Assembly: GCF_036417845.1 (NCBI RefSeq)
Contig: NC_089982.1
Span: 68,895,684 to 68,959,683, forward strand
DNA: 64,000 bases
Source: Apteryx mantelli
Taxonomy: Eukaryota; Chordata; Aves; Apterygiformes; Apterygidae
Reading direction: 5' to 3'
Shown here: positions 43,001 through 58,000 of the stretch, piece by piece
Numbering within the stretch: position 1 is the first letter of the stretch
How the letters are laid out: each line of letters begins with the position of its first letter
The notes under the pieces: generated by a model
Databases searched by the model: none
What the model was told of the DNA's origin: nothing
Seen by the model: the letters and a program-made list of their open reading frames with translations, nothing else
Translations under genes and position numbers: made by a program

Positions 43001-46000
43001 TTTTGAGGGAGTTGTAAGAAGAAGTTTATCTGCCATTTCTCCAGGACCAGCACAACGTGCAATACCAGGTTCTTTGTATTCTGATTTTACCCAGTCAGAG
43101 AGCCACTGCATGTTGCAATCACAATAAAGAGGATTTGCTCCAATAGCCCTAGGGAAAACAGACAAACAAAAAGAGAATAATGTTTGAAATGCATGCTTTT
43201 AAAAACAAAACCCAGAAAACTGAGGTCAGCAAAAAACCTTTCAAACCATAAATCATTCCCCATATGGAACCTACACACATGAAGGTGTCTGGATTTGGGT
43301 TTTAAAACAAGCGGGGGTGTGAAACTTAGAAGTAAACTTGGTCAGAATCCTAGCTATTTTTAGTTGCATTACTGTGAGCTTTGGAGAGTGAATACTAATA
43401 AGCTCTGTGTCACCTTTGGTATGCAATGGCCAGGTTCAGCTGCATCTGTAGAATAAAACTGATATTTTATTTAAAAATAATTTAGCTATAGATTTTTAGA
43501 ATTGACTTCTGTAGAGACTTTTTAAAATGTCTTTTTTTCCCCTAGAAATTATAAATGTTCCTAAAACTCAGAGAATAATGATATGCTGTGTAGTTAATAT
43601 GGAGGATATAAGCACTGTATTGCTCTATAAACATGTAGCACCCATATTCCATTTAAGAAATAAAATAATCATATAACTTTCAACAGATAATCTTGCCACG
43701 TGCACAAACTGTAAAAAGGCAGCATTAGAACTACCTTTTTTTTCCAGACGTTTTGTGTGTTTTTTTTTTCCTTCAGATTGCTCTACACCTTATTTCAGAT
43801 CAGTGGGTCTTCTAGAGATACAAGAAAATCCTTGGCAAGCAAAGGCAGTAGAAACACTTTTCTGCCACATTGAGCAGCAAGCTCTCTCTTTAATTATTGC
43901 TACAGACTTCCAGCTGAACACTAGAAATGATATACACTTGTTCAGTCAGGCTTAACTCAGAGCAGTAACAAAAATCAAACCTGGTGTTATGGGACTTCCT
44001 ATGGAAAGAGAAATAACTACAATTTGTCTAGTCCATATTTGCAAGAGTGAATGTCAGGCTGAACTGAGATAACACAATTGCCCTGCTAAAATCAGAACAT
44101 TGGCAAGGATAACTTCCTAGGCAATAAAAAAAAGATACAGGAACAATAGGACATGTATTTGAAAGGAGAATAGCACACGTTTTTAAAATGCTCTCAAAAG
44201 TATACGACGAAAGTTGCTGATAGCTGACACCTCGGATTCAAGAAAATAAAAACGGAAACTGAAAGGATCAAAGTATTATTCTTTTACAACATCCACCCAG
44301 ATATTTTACTTTGCATACAAATGATTTTTTTTCCTTTCAGATAGTTTCCATCCCCCTCTTTCAAATCTTCTATGCAAGTTTTACTGATATTTCATGCAGA
44401 TGGGCTAGTTTGATAGTAGCATCTGAATGAATTATAATGTAACAATGACTTTAAGCTTAATCAGCATCATCAAGTTTCTGAGAAATGGCACATAGATTAT
44501 AAATGTCCAAGGATAAAACTGAACTACAAGCCAATAATTTCTTTTAACAACTGCAGCTGTTCAAAAACATAAAAATCAGGTGTATCTAAAGGCAGTAAGT
44601 CAACCCACTCCTCAACTGCAAGCAAAGATTTAATATCTATCCATAAACTAAAAGGGCCCCATTGCTCTAATCTCAATTCCCATTGAAAATTAAAAGCAGA
44701 ATAAAAAATTGCTTCAAATGATACTTTGGTATCAGATTCAATGTATTCAATGCCAATTTAACAGACAACCCACACAAAGCAGGGCAAGTGTTGCAGCCAG
44801 ACCCGGTTGCGCCTGTGCACCTTGCTGGCCCCTCTGCTGCTGGTTCACACACATCTGTCTTGTGCTGGACACACATCCCAGCGGTGGCCTCCAGAGCGAT
44901 CCTTTCCTTCCATCAACTGGCTGTTCTCATGCTAATTAAGCCCCTGGCTGACTTGTGTCCAGTTTGCTGCCCACTGGGATGCGTGCTGGCTAGCCAGCCA
45001 GTCCTCAGCCTGTGCTGAGGCGTGGGGCTGTTCCAGAGCTTTTGTCTTTGTTGAACTGTATGACATTTGCTAAACATGAATAAAGTGTGTGTGTGTGTGG
45101 GGGGGGGGGGGGAGTCATCGTGTGAATACTCACAGGTGTGATAATGCTGAAAGATCATTAAAAGCTCCTTCAGGAACAACAGAAATATCATTGCCATGTA
45201 AAGACCTTAAAAAGAAAATAAGGGACATTTATGCTCAACCTGAAATACTATATTTTGTTTATTATAATAGCAATTAGAAATGTATAAAACTCAGCAGTTT
45301 AACATAGCAAGTTTCAGCTTCTGTAAACATTTTTCAGCTTTTTACATTTTTTTGAAAATGTAAACAATTTCCAGTTTCTTTCCTCTGTTCCACCTTTTTT
45401 AATTTGATTTGTTTTACTCTGATGGGCTGTCTAGTTATCACTCCATTTTTTTATCCTATATTTTCATTAGAAATGCTAATAATATGGTTCTTTTTAAATT
45501 GAAAGAATAAAGGCAGGTCAAAGTAGGTACACTTCTCCAAAGTATCAAAATCACCAACCCCCTTGAATTCCCATTAATTATGTTCATGAACCTCTTATTC
45601 TTCATGGAATAGTAGAAAATACATGCACTGACTATTCATGAAAATAAATATTAAGGTTTTTGCCCTAATTTGATAAATAAATTGAAAAATTTAAGTCCTT
45701 ATTAAGCCTTAATACCAGCACTAGTGCTGCCTCTCTTGTGGCAAACCTACACAAAAATTTCTCTCCTTTTCTGTGTATTCATTCATTCACAAATATATGT
45801 AACATATATACTTACAGCTAAGACTTGATATTACCCATATTTATTTAAAATAAGAAATAAACATGTAAGAGCTGCCTGACGTTACATGAACACATTAAAA
45901 TAACACCATGCTTGAAACATGTAATCCAACTAAGCTATTAAATGGTTAAAAATGACCTGAATGGAGATAAAAATTACATATGTAACTAGAGACTTTTGAA

Positions 46001-49000
46001 GAAGGATTTTTGCAGGATTATTATTATTTATGACTGATTGAAGTTGTAAACTGGATCTGCCTGTTCCTTACTTTCCTTTGTTCCTTTCTGCTGCTCCCCC
46101 ATCCCTGTTCCCATCCTGCCCTAACCACATTTTTCCTAGTGGTAAATGGAAAGTTTTCTTGGAACCCAAAAAATTATTTTATTGGCTTTCAATAGTTCCA
46201 TCGTGATCCAATTGGTTTGGAAAAGCTCCTGTATTAAATAAAACTACAAAGCAAGAAATTTACTGTTGGGATAAAAACATTCAGAATTCTACTGCAAAAA
46301 ACCCCTTATTTACACTGTCCTGTTACATAGGACATTTTTGTTAGGCTTGCATAAATATAATAAATAAGAACATAATGCACAAAAAATACAATCATGATTA
46401 AAAGGCAGAGAAAAAGAAAAGTGTATGTCTTTGTACCGATACTTTGTCCAGGGTCATATAACATTCTGTCCAGCATATTGACTGCATACTTCCCCAGAAT
46501 GAAACCACTCAGACTTTTAAGGCTACATAATTATCACTTCTCAAATACTTGACACATTTTAAAATCTAGTAGTTTCCTACAGGTTTGCTATCTGCTGTAC
46601 ACAAACAAAAATTCTGTAAAATAGTCCTAGTTAAGTAATACTTACAACAGCCGAAGTGATTTCAAGCCATCGAAAGTCCGCGCAGGGATACACCTCAGGC
46701 GGTTGTAACTAAGAATTCTGAAAACACACAAAATACTGTAAGCAAGCAAATCGGCCATTCGGCAGCTAGAATGCAGAGCATGACCAAACACAGCTTTTGC
46801 ACACATAGCCAGTTAGGAAACAAGTTATTTTACAGCCTCCAAAACAAGCAAGCTTTAATACTGACTAAATGCCCTTTCTTTCCAAGGCAAAAACCACCGG
46901 AATGCTTTCAAACAGTTATTGTTACATGTTTAAACTTACAAGGTGAGCAGCTGAGTCATGTTGCTGAAGCTCTGATTAGAAAGAGTGCTGATTCTGTTGT
47001 TACTTAAATCTCTATAAAAAATAAATTCAGAAATTCAGACCTTAAAACAACTGCCCCAGTCCTGAAACACTGTACGTTAAACTGACACGACACATTATTT
47101 TTATTAGTAGAAGTAGTATCATCACTGGTATCTACATTTAGAGCGGCACACATTTTTATTTTCACATGCCATATACAAGCCCAGCAAGTGTTTAGATTGA
47201 TCAATGAAAAGCATTTTCATTTCAACACAGATGAAAAAAGCAGTGCAATGCATTCTTATACAACAGCAGTGTCCATCATGCTACTGCTTTAATAATGCAA
47301 TCCTATTTGAACCCAAGTGTAGAAATTAAAGTGATGTTTTAAAGTGGAAATCATTCTAGTCATGTCCCTAATGACACCTGAGTAAGTATTATCTAATACT
47401 CTACTTAACACTTACGAGCTGAATACATCAAAGCCCAGAGCTATTATTATAAAGAACACTATCTAAGATTTATAGAGAAAGCCTTAACATCTTTCCTGCT
47501 GTTCAATATTATAATGAATAAAAACTTAAGTGTAAGGATGATGGAAGCTGGAGTGGTACACTGGTAGCTTCAAAGAAGCTTTGAAGAAGCTGTATTAATG
47601 TGAATTATGCTTGTTCTTTTTTCTCTTACCGTGTTTTAGTTTTCATTTTATGCTGCCTATTTCACTATTGTTTACTGTATTCTGTGATGAAATACGGCAT
47701 TTGTTTCTGAGGGGACCTTAATATTTAAGCTTCAAATACTGTTGAATAGTCAGGCAGTATATATATCTCTTTGCCTGAAATTTCATGAAAAAATGTAAGA
47801 CTACTGACTTATAATAATGAACATACTAGCAAAATAAAACAGCATGAAGTCTATCCATAATAGAAAGAAAAAGGAAGATAAAGGATGCTCCACGTTAGTC
47901 TGGAGCTCAAGAGACTTGTATGTAATTCTTTGTTTGACCACAGAAGAACTATGCTCAGTCCCTTTGTGTTTTGGTTTTCCAAATGCAGCTGGGGAACATT
48001 CACAACTTCATAAGGGCAGCATGAGGATACATACAGAAGAGATTACAATAATGTGTCCCCGCAAATCTGATAAATAGACACAGATAATACTCATATTATT
48101 TGCATTTTATTTACTGTCAACTATAATTTACTGCATTACAGGTGTTTGTCAAATAGCGTGTATTTTCTGACTAGGAGGCAAAGTTAGCCAGTTTCGGGCT
48201 GTGTTTGTGAAAAACACACCAGGAGCACCTCAGTCACTCTTGCAGATCTCTATAGAGGCCTTGTAATTATGACTGTAATTAACCTCAGCTCCAGAGAGAT
48301 ATCCCATCTCCTCTGGTACTGCTATTACACATGGGCCAATCTACATGCATGCTCCTTGTACTGAGGTTACAAAGTACGTAGTTCTCTGCTGCAAGTTAGA
48401 TCTCGCATAACTTCCCTGCACAAATCCACAAAGGCTTCCCATAGTGCCTATGCTATATACTATTTCTACATAGGAAAAGTTTGGGAAGTCTCTCTTTTCT
48501 AAATTTGTGATAATGACTTTTTTTTCCCCCTAGAATGAGATAAATAAAGGAAATCAAGATTTTGTTTTTGAACTTTGAACTATTTCTATTTTTTGCAGTA
48601 AGGCTCTAAGCCCAGTCAAAAAAATGTAAGTTTCTTTGCTACCCTTCTCCACTTTTTATTTTGATTATAACTAAACCACAAAGTGCTTTCAGAATGTTAT
48701 GTAGTTCATCCTCACTGGTGTAAGGGTTTATAGTGTTAGCAACGGCCAAGGAACTACAACCATTTACTCTGACAGTCTTCCTGTCTGTCTCACTGCACTC
48801 TTACAAGGTACAGAAATCACATTAGATTAATTCATGAAGTAGAGAAGATAAATTATAGAGCAGCTAGCGATTTGCCTCAAATCACACAGTGAGTCAACAG
48901 CAGAGCTGGGAGTGAGAAGTTCTACACAAGCTCTCTTCTTCAATCATTAAACCATATATATATTGTGGCGCAAACAAAAGGGGTTACACTGAAGTGTTAC

Positions 49001-52000
49001 AACAGCAGTATGTGCTATTCTTATGTGAAGTGCACAACAGAACCTTTCTTTTAGAACTGAAATCATTTTAGTGCCTTTATGGATTTTTGTAACAGGATAC
49101 TGCATTATGCACTCTTAATACATATTTTGCAAGATCTTGCATCACTTTTCAGGTTAACTGTAATTTCTGCCTATTTACTTTGTGATGTGATCACTGGAAT
49201 GAAATACCCCTGTTTCTAAAATGTGACTCAGTATATTATATGTTGGATATGATCAGTGGACTAAAACAGCCCCAATTTTAATTTGTGCTTGGGTATTATA
49301 TTTTCTAAAAGGTCTGCTACAATTTGTAACTTTTTCTTGTAACTAAAAAGGGCAAATGGAATAGCATTTTTTTAAATCATTCCAGCAGAGAATGTTTCTC
49401 TGATACTACTTACATAAGTGTTAAATGCTTGTAGTTAGAAAGTTCTTTTGGAACAAGGGTAAACTGATTTCCATCCAAATAACTAGAAAAGAAAAATAAA
49501 ACATACAGCATTATTTTCTTTTCATTAAAACATTAGCATTCACCCACTAATCTTAGAATACAACAGTAGAGCAATAAACAAAGTTAATTATGAATGAATA
49601 AACAGTATTTCAGTTTTATAAGAACCTTTGCTTACAAATTCTGTTTTTTTCGCATCATGACTGAGGACCTGTAGCCTAAGATCCAGTGCTATTCTATCAG
49701 ATATTATTACTTTGAGCTATCCTAAATAGAAACAGAACTTGACATTTGAGGGTAGTCCTTTACAGTAGCATCAGCACAAGCTGGTTCCAGCTGTAATAGA
49801 AAATTCATTTGTCATGCCTACAATTCAGGTCACCTTCCCCAATTTCGCCCTGTATCTGTCATGACATATTGAGCATGACAGAAGATGCAAGCCTACAGAG
49901 TACATTAGAGACTAAAGGCAGTAATCAATAACCTTCTTTTACTAGAAAAGTTAGAATTGCTTCTACATCACAGCATCTGTGTTACATCACTTGCTTCTCT
50001 TCCATACTCCATGACTGTCAAGAGACTTGCTCATCCTTAGTGTTAGAAAGGGGCAGAGCCATCAAATTGGATCCACTCCTCAGTTACTGGCAAAGGAACT
50101 GAATAGTCCTGGCCTAAAAAGCTGCCAGTAGGCAGTCACTTGCTGACAAAGTGACTCACTGTACAAGTGGAAGAGCTCTTCACAAACCATGGCAAGTGTT
50201 TCAGAGATGGTAGGAAGGGCTGAATTTACTCAATTGTCTGCAATTCAGCAAATATAGGCAGAAGGATAAAGATCAGCTGGTGAGCTGCTGATGGTGGTGT
50301 TACTTGGCTCTCCCCAAAAAAGCAGGTAAAAACTACCCTCTCATACTGCTATACAAAGATGACACCTTAGCCACCCAAATGCTTGGAAAACACTTCAGTT
50401 AAGAGCAGCCTTGGCTAGAGACACTCTTAGGTGAATTTACAGCTTAACGTCTTCTTTGGAATCCTTTGGCTTGACTAATTGGATGTGCAGAAACACAGCT
50501 AAACTTAATGAATAGTCAAAATTAAAAGACCTAACGATCTACATATGAGAAAAAAGACCCCCTCCCCCAGCCCCCATACCTTATGGCTATTTGCCAAATC
50601 CAATACATGTATCTGAACAAGTCTTATGTTTATATTATGAACCATAGAAGTTAACAGCATTACATAAACAGTGGTGAACAGAGCGAGCACTCTTGCACTT
50701 AATTATTAAAAAAAAACATTTTGAAGGAATAAGTATTCTGATAAAATTATTTGATCAGACAGATAAATAGGGATATGTTGTTTTAGCTTTGCATTTTAGA
50801 ACTGAAGTACTATAAGCTGATAAAAATGTCTGCTTGTTCAAATGAAGCAACTATTAAGATATTTTATAAAACACAAGAAGAATACATCCTCGAAGGGTTA
50901 TGCATGCTAATGAACAGGGAGAATCAATCAGTATGCAACTGCTAACAGGAACCACCTCCATTATCCTTTTGAAAAATATGCTAAATTGCATGCTTAGACA
51001 CTAATTAAGGCATAGAAAATTGTACACAAATGAGTTTTCAGTCACAGTTAGTGTTCCACTTGCTCTTCTAAAAGTCTCTCTCTTTAGCTGCATAATTCTA
51101 CATTCCATTGCTCTCCTTAAGTTGTCAAATTGTGTTTATGAAGCCAAGCTATGTTTAAGTTATTTAATAGAAAAACTAATAAAATAAGTTGTAGGTTGTA
51201 TACATACAGCCTGTACATAACTTTACATCACATACAGCTGTATGTTAATTCAAATTCTTACTAATTTCTCTTTGTTAATGACCAAAGCCTTTTGGTTGCT
51301 ATTCTTTTAGGCAGTAATGATGGACATTTCAGAATCTTCTCAATAATACCAAATGCTAAAACAATAAAGCAGTTTTAGTGACTTAAAATACACATTTATG
51401 ATGTCTTCTGAAGAAAGTACTACATTAATCAATCACGATTAAACATTAGTAATTTTAGTATTAAACACTTGCCATTTGTAACACAAGGAGATGACAATAA
51501 AATGAACATTCTTTCCTGTCAGTAAATTCCAGATATTTCTTTCAGTCTTGAAACATATATAATCAAGATTCGAAATGGATGATTATCCCAATTTTTATGT
51601 TTATATTTTCCCTGTGATAATGCATAAACACCTGACTCGTGTACTGGTGAGTAACTATTCAGTTATTATCTTCAAACAATACACTAGCTAGTTATTTCTT
51701 TTTTCAATTATCAATTTTAGTGTCCATCTGCATACTCAAATTGTCTTTTCATAAAATACAATCTGTACTGTTTTTCCAATTCTGTCACATTTGTGACAGG
51801 AGATTAATAAAATGTGCTAGATCCTGTAAGACTGCCTATATAAAAAATCCGACTTTATTAAAATCAGTCTTTTTAAAGCATCACATGACCATGTTAATTA
51901 TTAAAATAAGCAAACACATAAATAGCTTGTTTTCTTTTTGCTTTTTAATGTAATTTAACTCCTTCTTTCCTCCCTATCAGAACAATGAAAATAGATTAAT

Positions 52001-55000
52001 CAGCTTCAATTTTGCCCATATTTTAATCCGTTGTAATATGACAGTTCAGTATCTGGGTTATACATTCTGAAAGGGATTACAATTTTACACAAATATATTT
52101 GTAAAGCTTTGCAGGAACAGAAAATTTTTATTTTTTTAGGATTTACAGAGCACACGTTAATTCAAACGTAACCTCAAATTTCTCGCTTATTCTACAAGTC
52201 CTTATATCTATAAAGCAGTATATTATTAGATTCCAACTGATCCACTAAAGTCTGTTCTTCACTTTGCACCCTTTCTCCTCGTCTCATTCCTGAATCTGAT
52301 AACATATATCTGCCACTCATTTTTATGAAAGGGAAAAAACCATGTCACTTACAGTTCTGTTACATCTTTTGGGATGCCTTTAGGCAAAGCTTTTAGGCCT
52401 TTGTTGCTGCAGCGAACTACTGTGTCTAGACAAGTACATTCTGCAGGACAGCGGGACAGCGGAGAGCAGCTATTGTCATCGTTCCCTGGTTAATAAAAAC
52501 AAACAGATGTGAAGCTTACCATGCAAATGACATTCAGAATCAGTAATAATTTCACATTTGGTTCCTGTAAGCAAATACGAAATTTCTGTATTAGGTAAAC
52601 CTCTATGGATGGAAATCTTTACGTCATCTCTGTAAGCTATTGACTGGAGTATTTACATTTCCAATGACACCCTGTTATTTAGTAAAATGCTGTGTTACTA
52701 AATAAAAACTCTTTATTTAGAAAAAAGGTCATTAAAGAAAGACCACAAATCTTAAAATGAAATATAGTAAAGCAATATACGTGCCGATTGTCAAGATTCA
52801 CAAATAATTAAAAAATAACCAAATGCAGTCCCTTTAAAGAAAAGTTACCTCCTTGAAAACTGATAAATATTACTAGAAATGAAACATGCATGAGGGATAT
52901 GTAAGACAGAAGCTGTCATTTTTCAAGCATTGAGGGGAATTCTGACATTCACTAAGTCATAGTTTGAGCAAAATGGTGTGATATTTAACCACATAGACTC
53001 AAAGAGTGTTTGATTCAAGCATCAGCATTTGAAAATATTCTCATCTGAACTACAACATTTGATCAATGAATTTAATCTCCATATTACCTCTAAATACTAT
53101 TTTACAGTATGAATACAATTAGAAAAGAAAAACTTTTGAAAATATGTACACAATAGCTGTGTGCTTGCTAATCATCCAAAAATGGGTGAAGGAGTTCTAA
53201 ACTGACCCAGTTACCTAGCAGGGAGTGCAGAGCTAGGAGTGATTTAAAGAATGCCACTTCTCAATTTAAAGAATAACACTTTGGAATCATGCAGTTATAC
53301 ATATGAAAACTGAAGTTTTAAAAACTTGGCTATTCATTTTCTTACCGTCATCACATGTAAAATCCTGGATTGCTACATCCTGGATAGGAATCTCCTTAAG
53401 GAAGTAGGGCTTTTGACAGCGAGGGTTTCCTGTTACGATGCGTTTCTTCCTTAGCCAATCTCCAAGCCATGCGAGATGGCAGTTACAGTTGAAGGGATTG
53501 GCCAAGAGGTTTCTGAGAACCACATAAAAATTTACTTCCAACAATACAACATTGTCAGTCTAAGTATTCTATTTGTATTTTCACAAAGCTAAGCTTAAAT
53601 ACTGTTCTTCAAACAATACTACGTACAAACCATAGGTGAAAGCTGTAATTTAGGTGCTGTGCAGTGAATCTTGATACAGCTCATTTAGAAATAATTTAAA
53701 ACTGTCAAAGACCTGACTTGTTGTCAAGCCACTCTGTACTGATAATGCAATAATTTCATATAGAGATGAAGGTAATTACTTTACATTATTAGCTTTAACC
53801 TGACAACAGCTATTCCATTAATTTGTCATCTCAAGATTTCCATCTTTTACTTGCTCCTGAGAATAAGTTTCCTATCTAAACTGACAGCTAAGTTGATTAC
53901 ATGCCAGTTATAAAAATGAATTTACTTCTAGAAGTCTCAGTACTTTTGGCATCTCCTTACTTCAGCACAAACCTATTGACAATTCCATTATTTATAAACA
54001 TGTCATCTTTAATACGCACAAATTAGTCACTTGCTGCAAAGTGACACTTTTTATGTAGAACGGGAATTAAGTACTTTCCTGAATGATGCTACCTGCAAAA
54101 CGCATTTCTTCGGTAATCTGAGTGGCAGCTTCTCTCCCCATTTTCCCTTCCATTAAATTACAAGACATCAAAAAAAACAGGGGCAGGGGAGGAGGGGGGA
54201 GAGACTCTTCTTTATATAGAAAATGAGACTAACGCTTCATTATAAAACAAATATGAATTAAGCTTCTTAGTAAGCCTAGCAATTTCAAGATACTATTCAG
54301 ACTACACAGTGCAAAAAGAAAGACAACATGGTGATTAGACTACCTATGATCATGCAATGTGCACGCAAACATGGGTTTCTATCCTGATGCAAATAAATGG
54401 GCTTCTGCTAGGAGGACTAGCAGGACATTTTTTCTACTCTCTCAGGCGCTTCCAGAAGTCACTCTAAAGTTTTCATCAAAGTGCAGCAAGAAAACATATT
54501 CTTCACGTATTCCAGATGATCCAGGAAAAAAACCTTTACGAATATCCCTTTATACACTCATATTTTCCCTTTGACAACAGCTTATACTGTAAAATTATAT
54601 GGTAACTCACTAATTGAAATGCCACAAAAATGTTGGAGATTGAAATTTGGATAAGCTAAAATATGAAGGTAACTTACAACGTAGAGAGCGAATGAAGTGT
54701 ATCAAAGGAGCCCGGTGCAACGGTAGTAATCTGGTTGTCATATAATGACAACAAACGGACAGAACTCAGTCCTGTGAAGCTATCGTTTCCGACACAGCTT
54801 ATGTGATTGCTTCTTAGCATCCTGAGAAAGGAAGGATCAAACATCTCAATATCATTTTGTATTAATAACATTTTGTATTAATAACATTTTCTACTGACTA
54901 AACGTCATTAATTACAAACAACATATGCTGTCCGGCATTTCCTCTGTGCATTTTGGCAAACAGGTTAACATTAAAAAATGTACCTATGAATACTGAATGT

Positions 55001-58000
55001 GATCATTTATATTATAGTGTGTACTCTATACTATAGGGTACAGAGAAAATTTAAGGTAACGTATTTTTACATCTCTGCTGCTTCAGTATTTCTACCAATG
55101 TGTATATTTCAGAAGCTCGGCAGTTCAAATGACAGTAGCAGTTAAATTATTGTTTCTCCCTTTCTTATAAAAGACCTGTTTTTTTGTTTTTTTTTCTTAA
55201 ACAAATTACAAATTTACATGGTTGGTTGACGTACTTTTATATTTTGGTGACACTTAACAGTTCACACTTCAAAATCTAAATGACTCCAGAACTGCTATTT
55301 ACACTGAGTAGAAGGCTGTGCTAGATGAACTGCTGAGGTCCCTTCCAATGTGAATTTTCACATGACAAATGGTAGAAAGCACTTCTATCACATCCCCAAA
55401 AGTCTTTCAAATAAACGAAATCAGGCTAGCCTGACTCCTCAGCATGATTCTAAGATCTAGTAAAATTTTCAGAATATTAAGCAAGAAAAACCTATTCTAA
55501 AATCTCTCATACTTCTGTAAGTAAAACAAAAGAGCTTTGAAGTTCACTGGTTTTCCACCTATCAATAAATGATTAATTTTCCTCCATTTTCTTGCCTGAG
55601 AATAGCAGCATGCAACAATTTTAGCAGTTGCAAATGTAAACAAAGTTAAAAGTGATAGGTCTGATTTACTAAAAATGCCTAGAGTCTTTGCACAAATGAA
55701 GCCCCAGAGACCATTTATCTTTGGTCTGGTCTGCTGTTCAGAAAGACTGGCTCTCCAAAGAAGCCCAAACAGCTGTAGAATGTATTAACATATTTTTTGA
55801 ATGGAAAGAGCTAAACTGCCTTCAGGGAAAGAATGAATTGAGTTCAAACTACACTGTTTACTCGTCTCCTCTGTCAGAATGACATTAAAATTAGTTAGGA
55901 AAGAATTTTTTCCCACATTTCAACATATACCAAATTCAATTTCTTCCTTTAGCAGAATTCCCAGTAATGGTTGAGAAGGATTGAGTCAGAGACTGTATTA
56001 CATAAAATGCCTAATTGCCATGCAAAATTCCATTACTTTAAAGCAGATGATTATTCTCATTTCCATTTCTGTAGTTGGATGTTTATCCATTCTCAACTAT
56101 TTCATCATTCAAGAGGACCCATAACTTCCGTGGTCCAGTAACCACAATGAAAGAATTTCAGCTTGATTATATCCATAATTAATACCTAATGAATTCATAA
56201 TGTATGAAAACATCTGTATAAAAAAGGAGCAAAAAGTTAGAATATGCTTGAATCTTCCATAGCTAATCCTCCAAAATTAAAGTTTTTAGGACAGGTTTTA
56301 AAAAAATATCTGACAGACAGGAAGAATAGAAACACTTAAATAATTACACTTACAGTGTTTTGAGACTTTCTAGTCCTTTGAACATTTTGTGTCGAACACT
56401 TTCCAAGCGATTGCTAGTGAGTAACAGTTCATTCACACCAGAGGCTCCATCAAATGCTCCTTCTTCGATATCTGTAATCTTGTTATTGCTCAGATTTCTG
56501 TTACACATTAATGGAAAAAAAATTAATACTTTTTTTTAAAATATCCTAAATTAACTGTTAAATGCTGCAGACTGCATAGCTTTTTAGCTGTTGACTTATT
56601 GTGTAAAAGCAATGAGTACATTGTTCAACAGAAGAAATAAAAGCAAAAGTCAATGCCCTGTTAACTACAGAAATGAAGATTTTTAAAGAAATCTTTGGAA
56701 GCTTTTTGTCTAACCAACTGCAAGAATCCAGTCCATGCTGTTGCCACATAAAAACCTGTTTTCATAAAAAAAATTCTGAATCTTGTCAGTGAATGTATAT
56801 ATTTTTCATGTTTCCAATCCCTGTACTGTTGTTAGATGAATAAATAAGATGATACTGTATGACTACTGTAACTATTGCTTACCACTCTCATTTCTGTATT
56901 TCATCTCAGTAGACATAAATATAAGCAAACAGTATAAACAGCAACATATGTAAATGAAATGTGTGAATGTAAACAGTAAATGAAATATTCATCATTTATG
57001 ACATTAGGAAGAAAGGAGGGTTTATAAGGAGGGATAGTTCACTTATCTGTAATTGCATGAAAAGCAGATAAAAATATGGGAAAATGCCCTAAAAATATTG
57101 CCAAAATATTTAGTGTTTATAGTTTCTAGGTGAAAAGTTGGAATTACATCTCAACTGAGTAGTATCCATACTATATATACAATAAGCATATATACTCAAC
57201 AACACACATTGTCTTTAAAGATTTTTCATGGTATTTTTGTCTCCTTTTGTTTTGCTTGTTTCAAATAACTCTATTCACCTTTATTACAGTTAAATGTTAT
57301 TTAAAACAGTAAGTATATATCTAAACACTAAACAGTTATAATACACTAGTGATTTTTACAAAGCTCTCACATGTTCTGAAAAAATGTAAAATAAAGTGAA
57401 GCTAAAAACCTTTTATTTGATGAAATTAATGATTTTGGGAAGAAAACATTATCTGATGCAGCTTCTAGAACAGCATTTTAATTGTTCAAATTAAAAAGAT
57501 ATTGCTTATTTGTTAGAATAAAAATTCATATAATATGTCTGCCAGAATTAATTGGTACTGTTATCTGAGATGCAGAAAACAATGGAGTTGTGGCTTCATC
57601 TGAGTGCTGATTTCCCATCTTTAGCCTAGCTGTAATTTAATATATACCTTGCCTGTGATGAAGGATACAATCAACACTTTCATTTAATTTTGAGCAAGAA
57701 ACTCATTATTTCTAATCTCAACTGCCTTTTGTGTGGCAAGCCCTTAGCTTCCTAACATCTTATTTGTTCCTCGTGTAAAATAGATATTACTTCATCCACT
57801 TCACAGGGATGTTTTATGGATTAACATTGAACAGCTAATCAATGGTGCAGTGAAAAAATTTGCTTTTTTACTGATGAATCATCAAAACAATTAAACATTT
57901 AGGCACCAGTTTTTCAATGTTGTCTGTGCAGGAAGACCTTTGCACCTATTTGAACCTCCAGAAGAAATATGAGCTCTACAGAAATACTGAATCCACTGGC

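Larger units (their letters stand above)
43149..45133 (-). other. SLIT2: Intron 25
   Basis: 2.0 kb phase-2 intron. Its donor-side end is unusual: (GT)7G14 on the plus strand at 45085-45112, then a GC-rich block (44780-45075) that looks partly like an old CR1. The remainder is AT-rich with nothing recognised. Confidence 0.8.
54822..56353 (-). other. SLIT2: Intron 18
   Basis: 1.5 kb phase-2 intron with a 16-base tandem duplication near its 3' splice end (54853-54892) and a CR1 tail relic on the opposite strand (55300-55357). Otherwise AT-rich. Confidence 0.8.
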
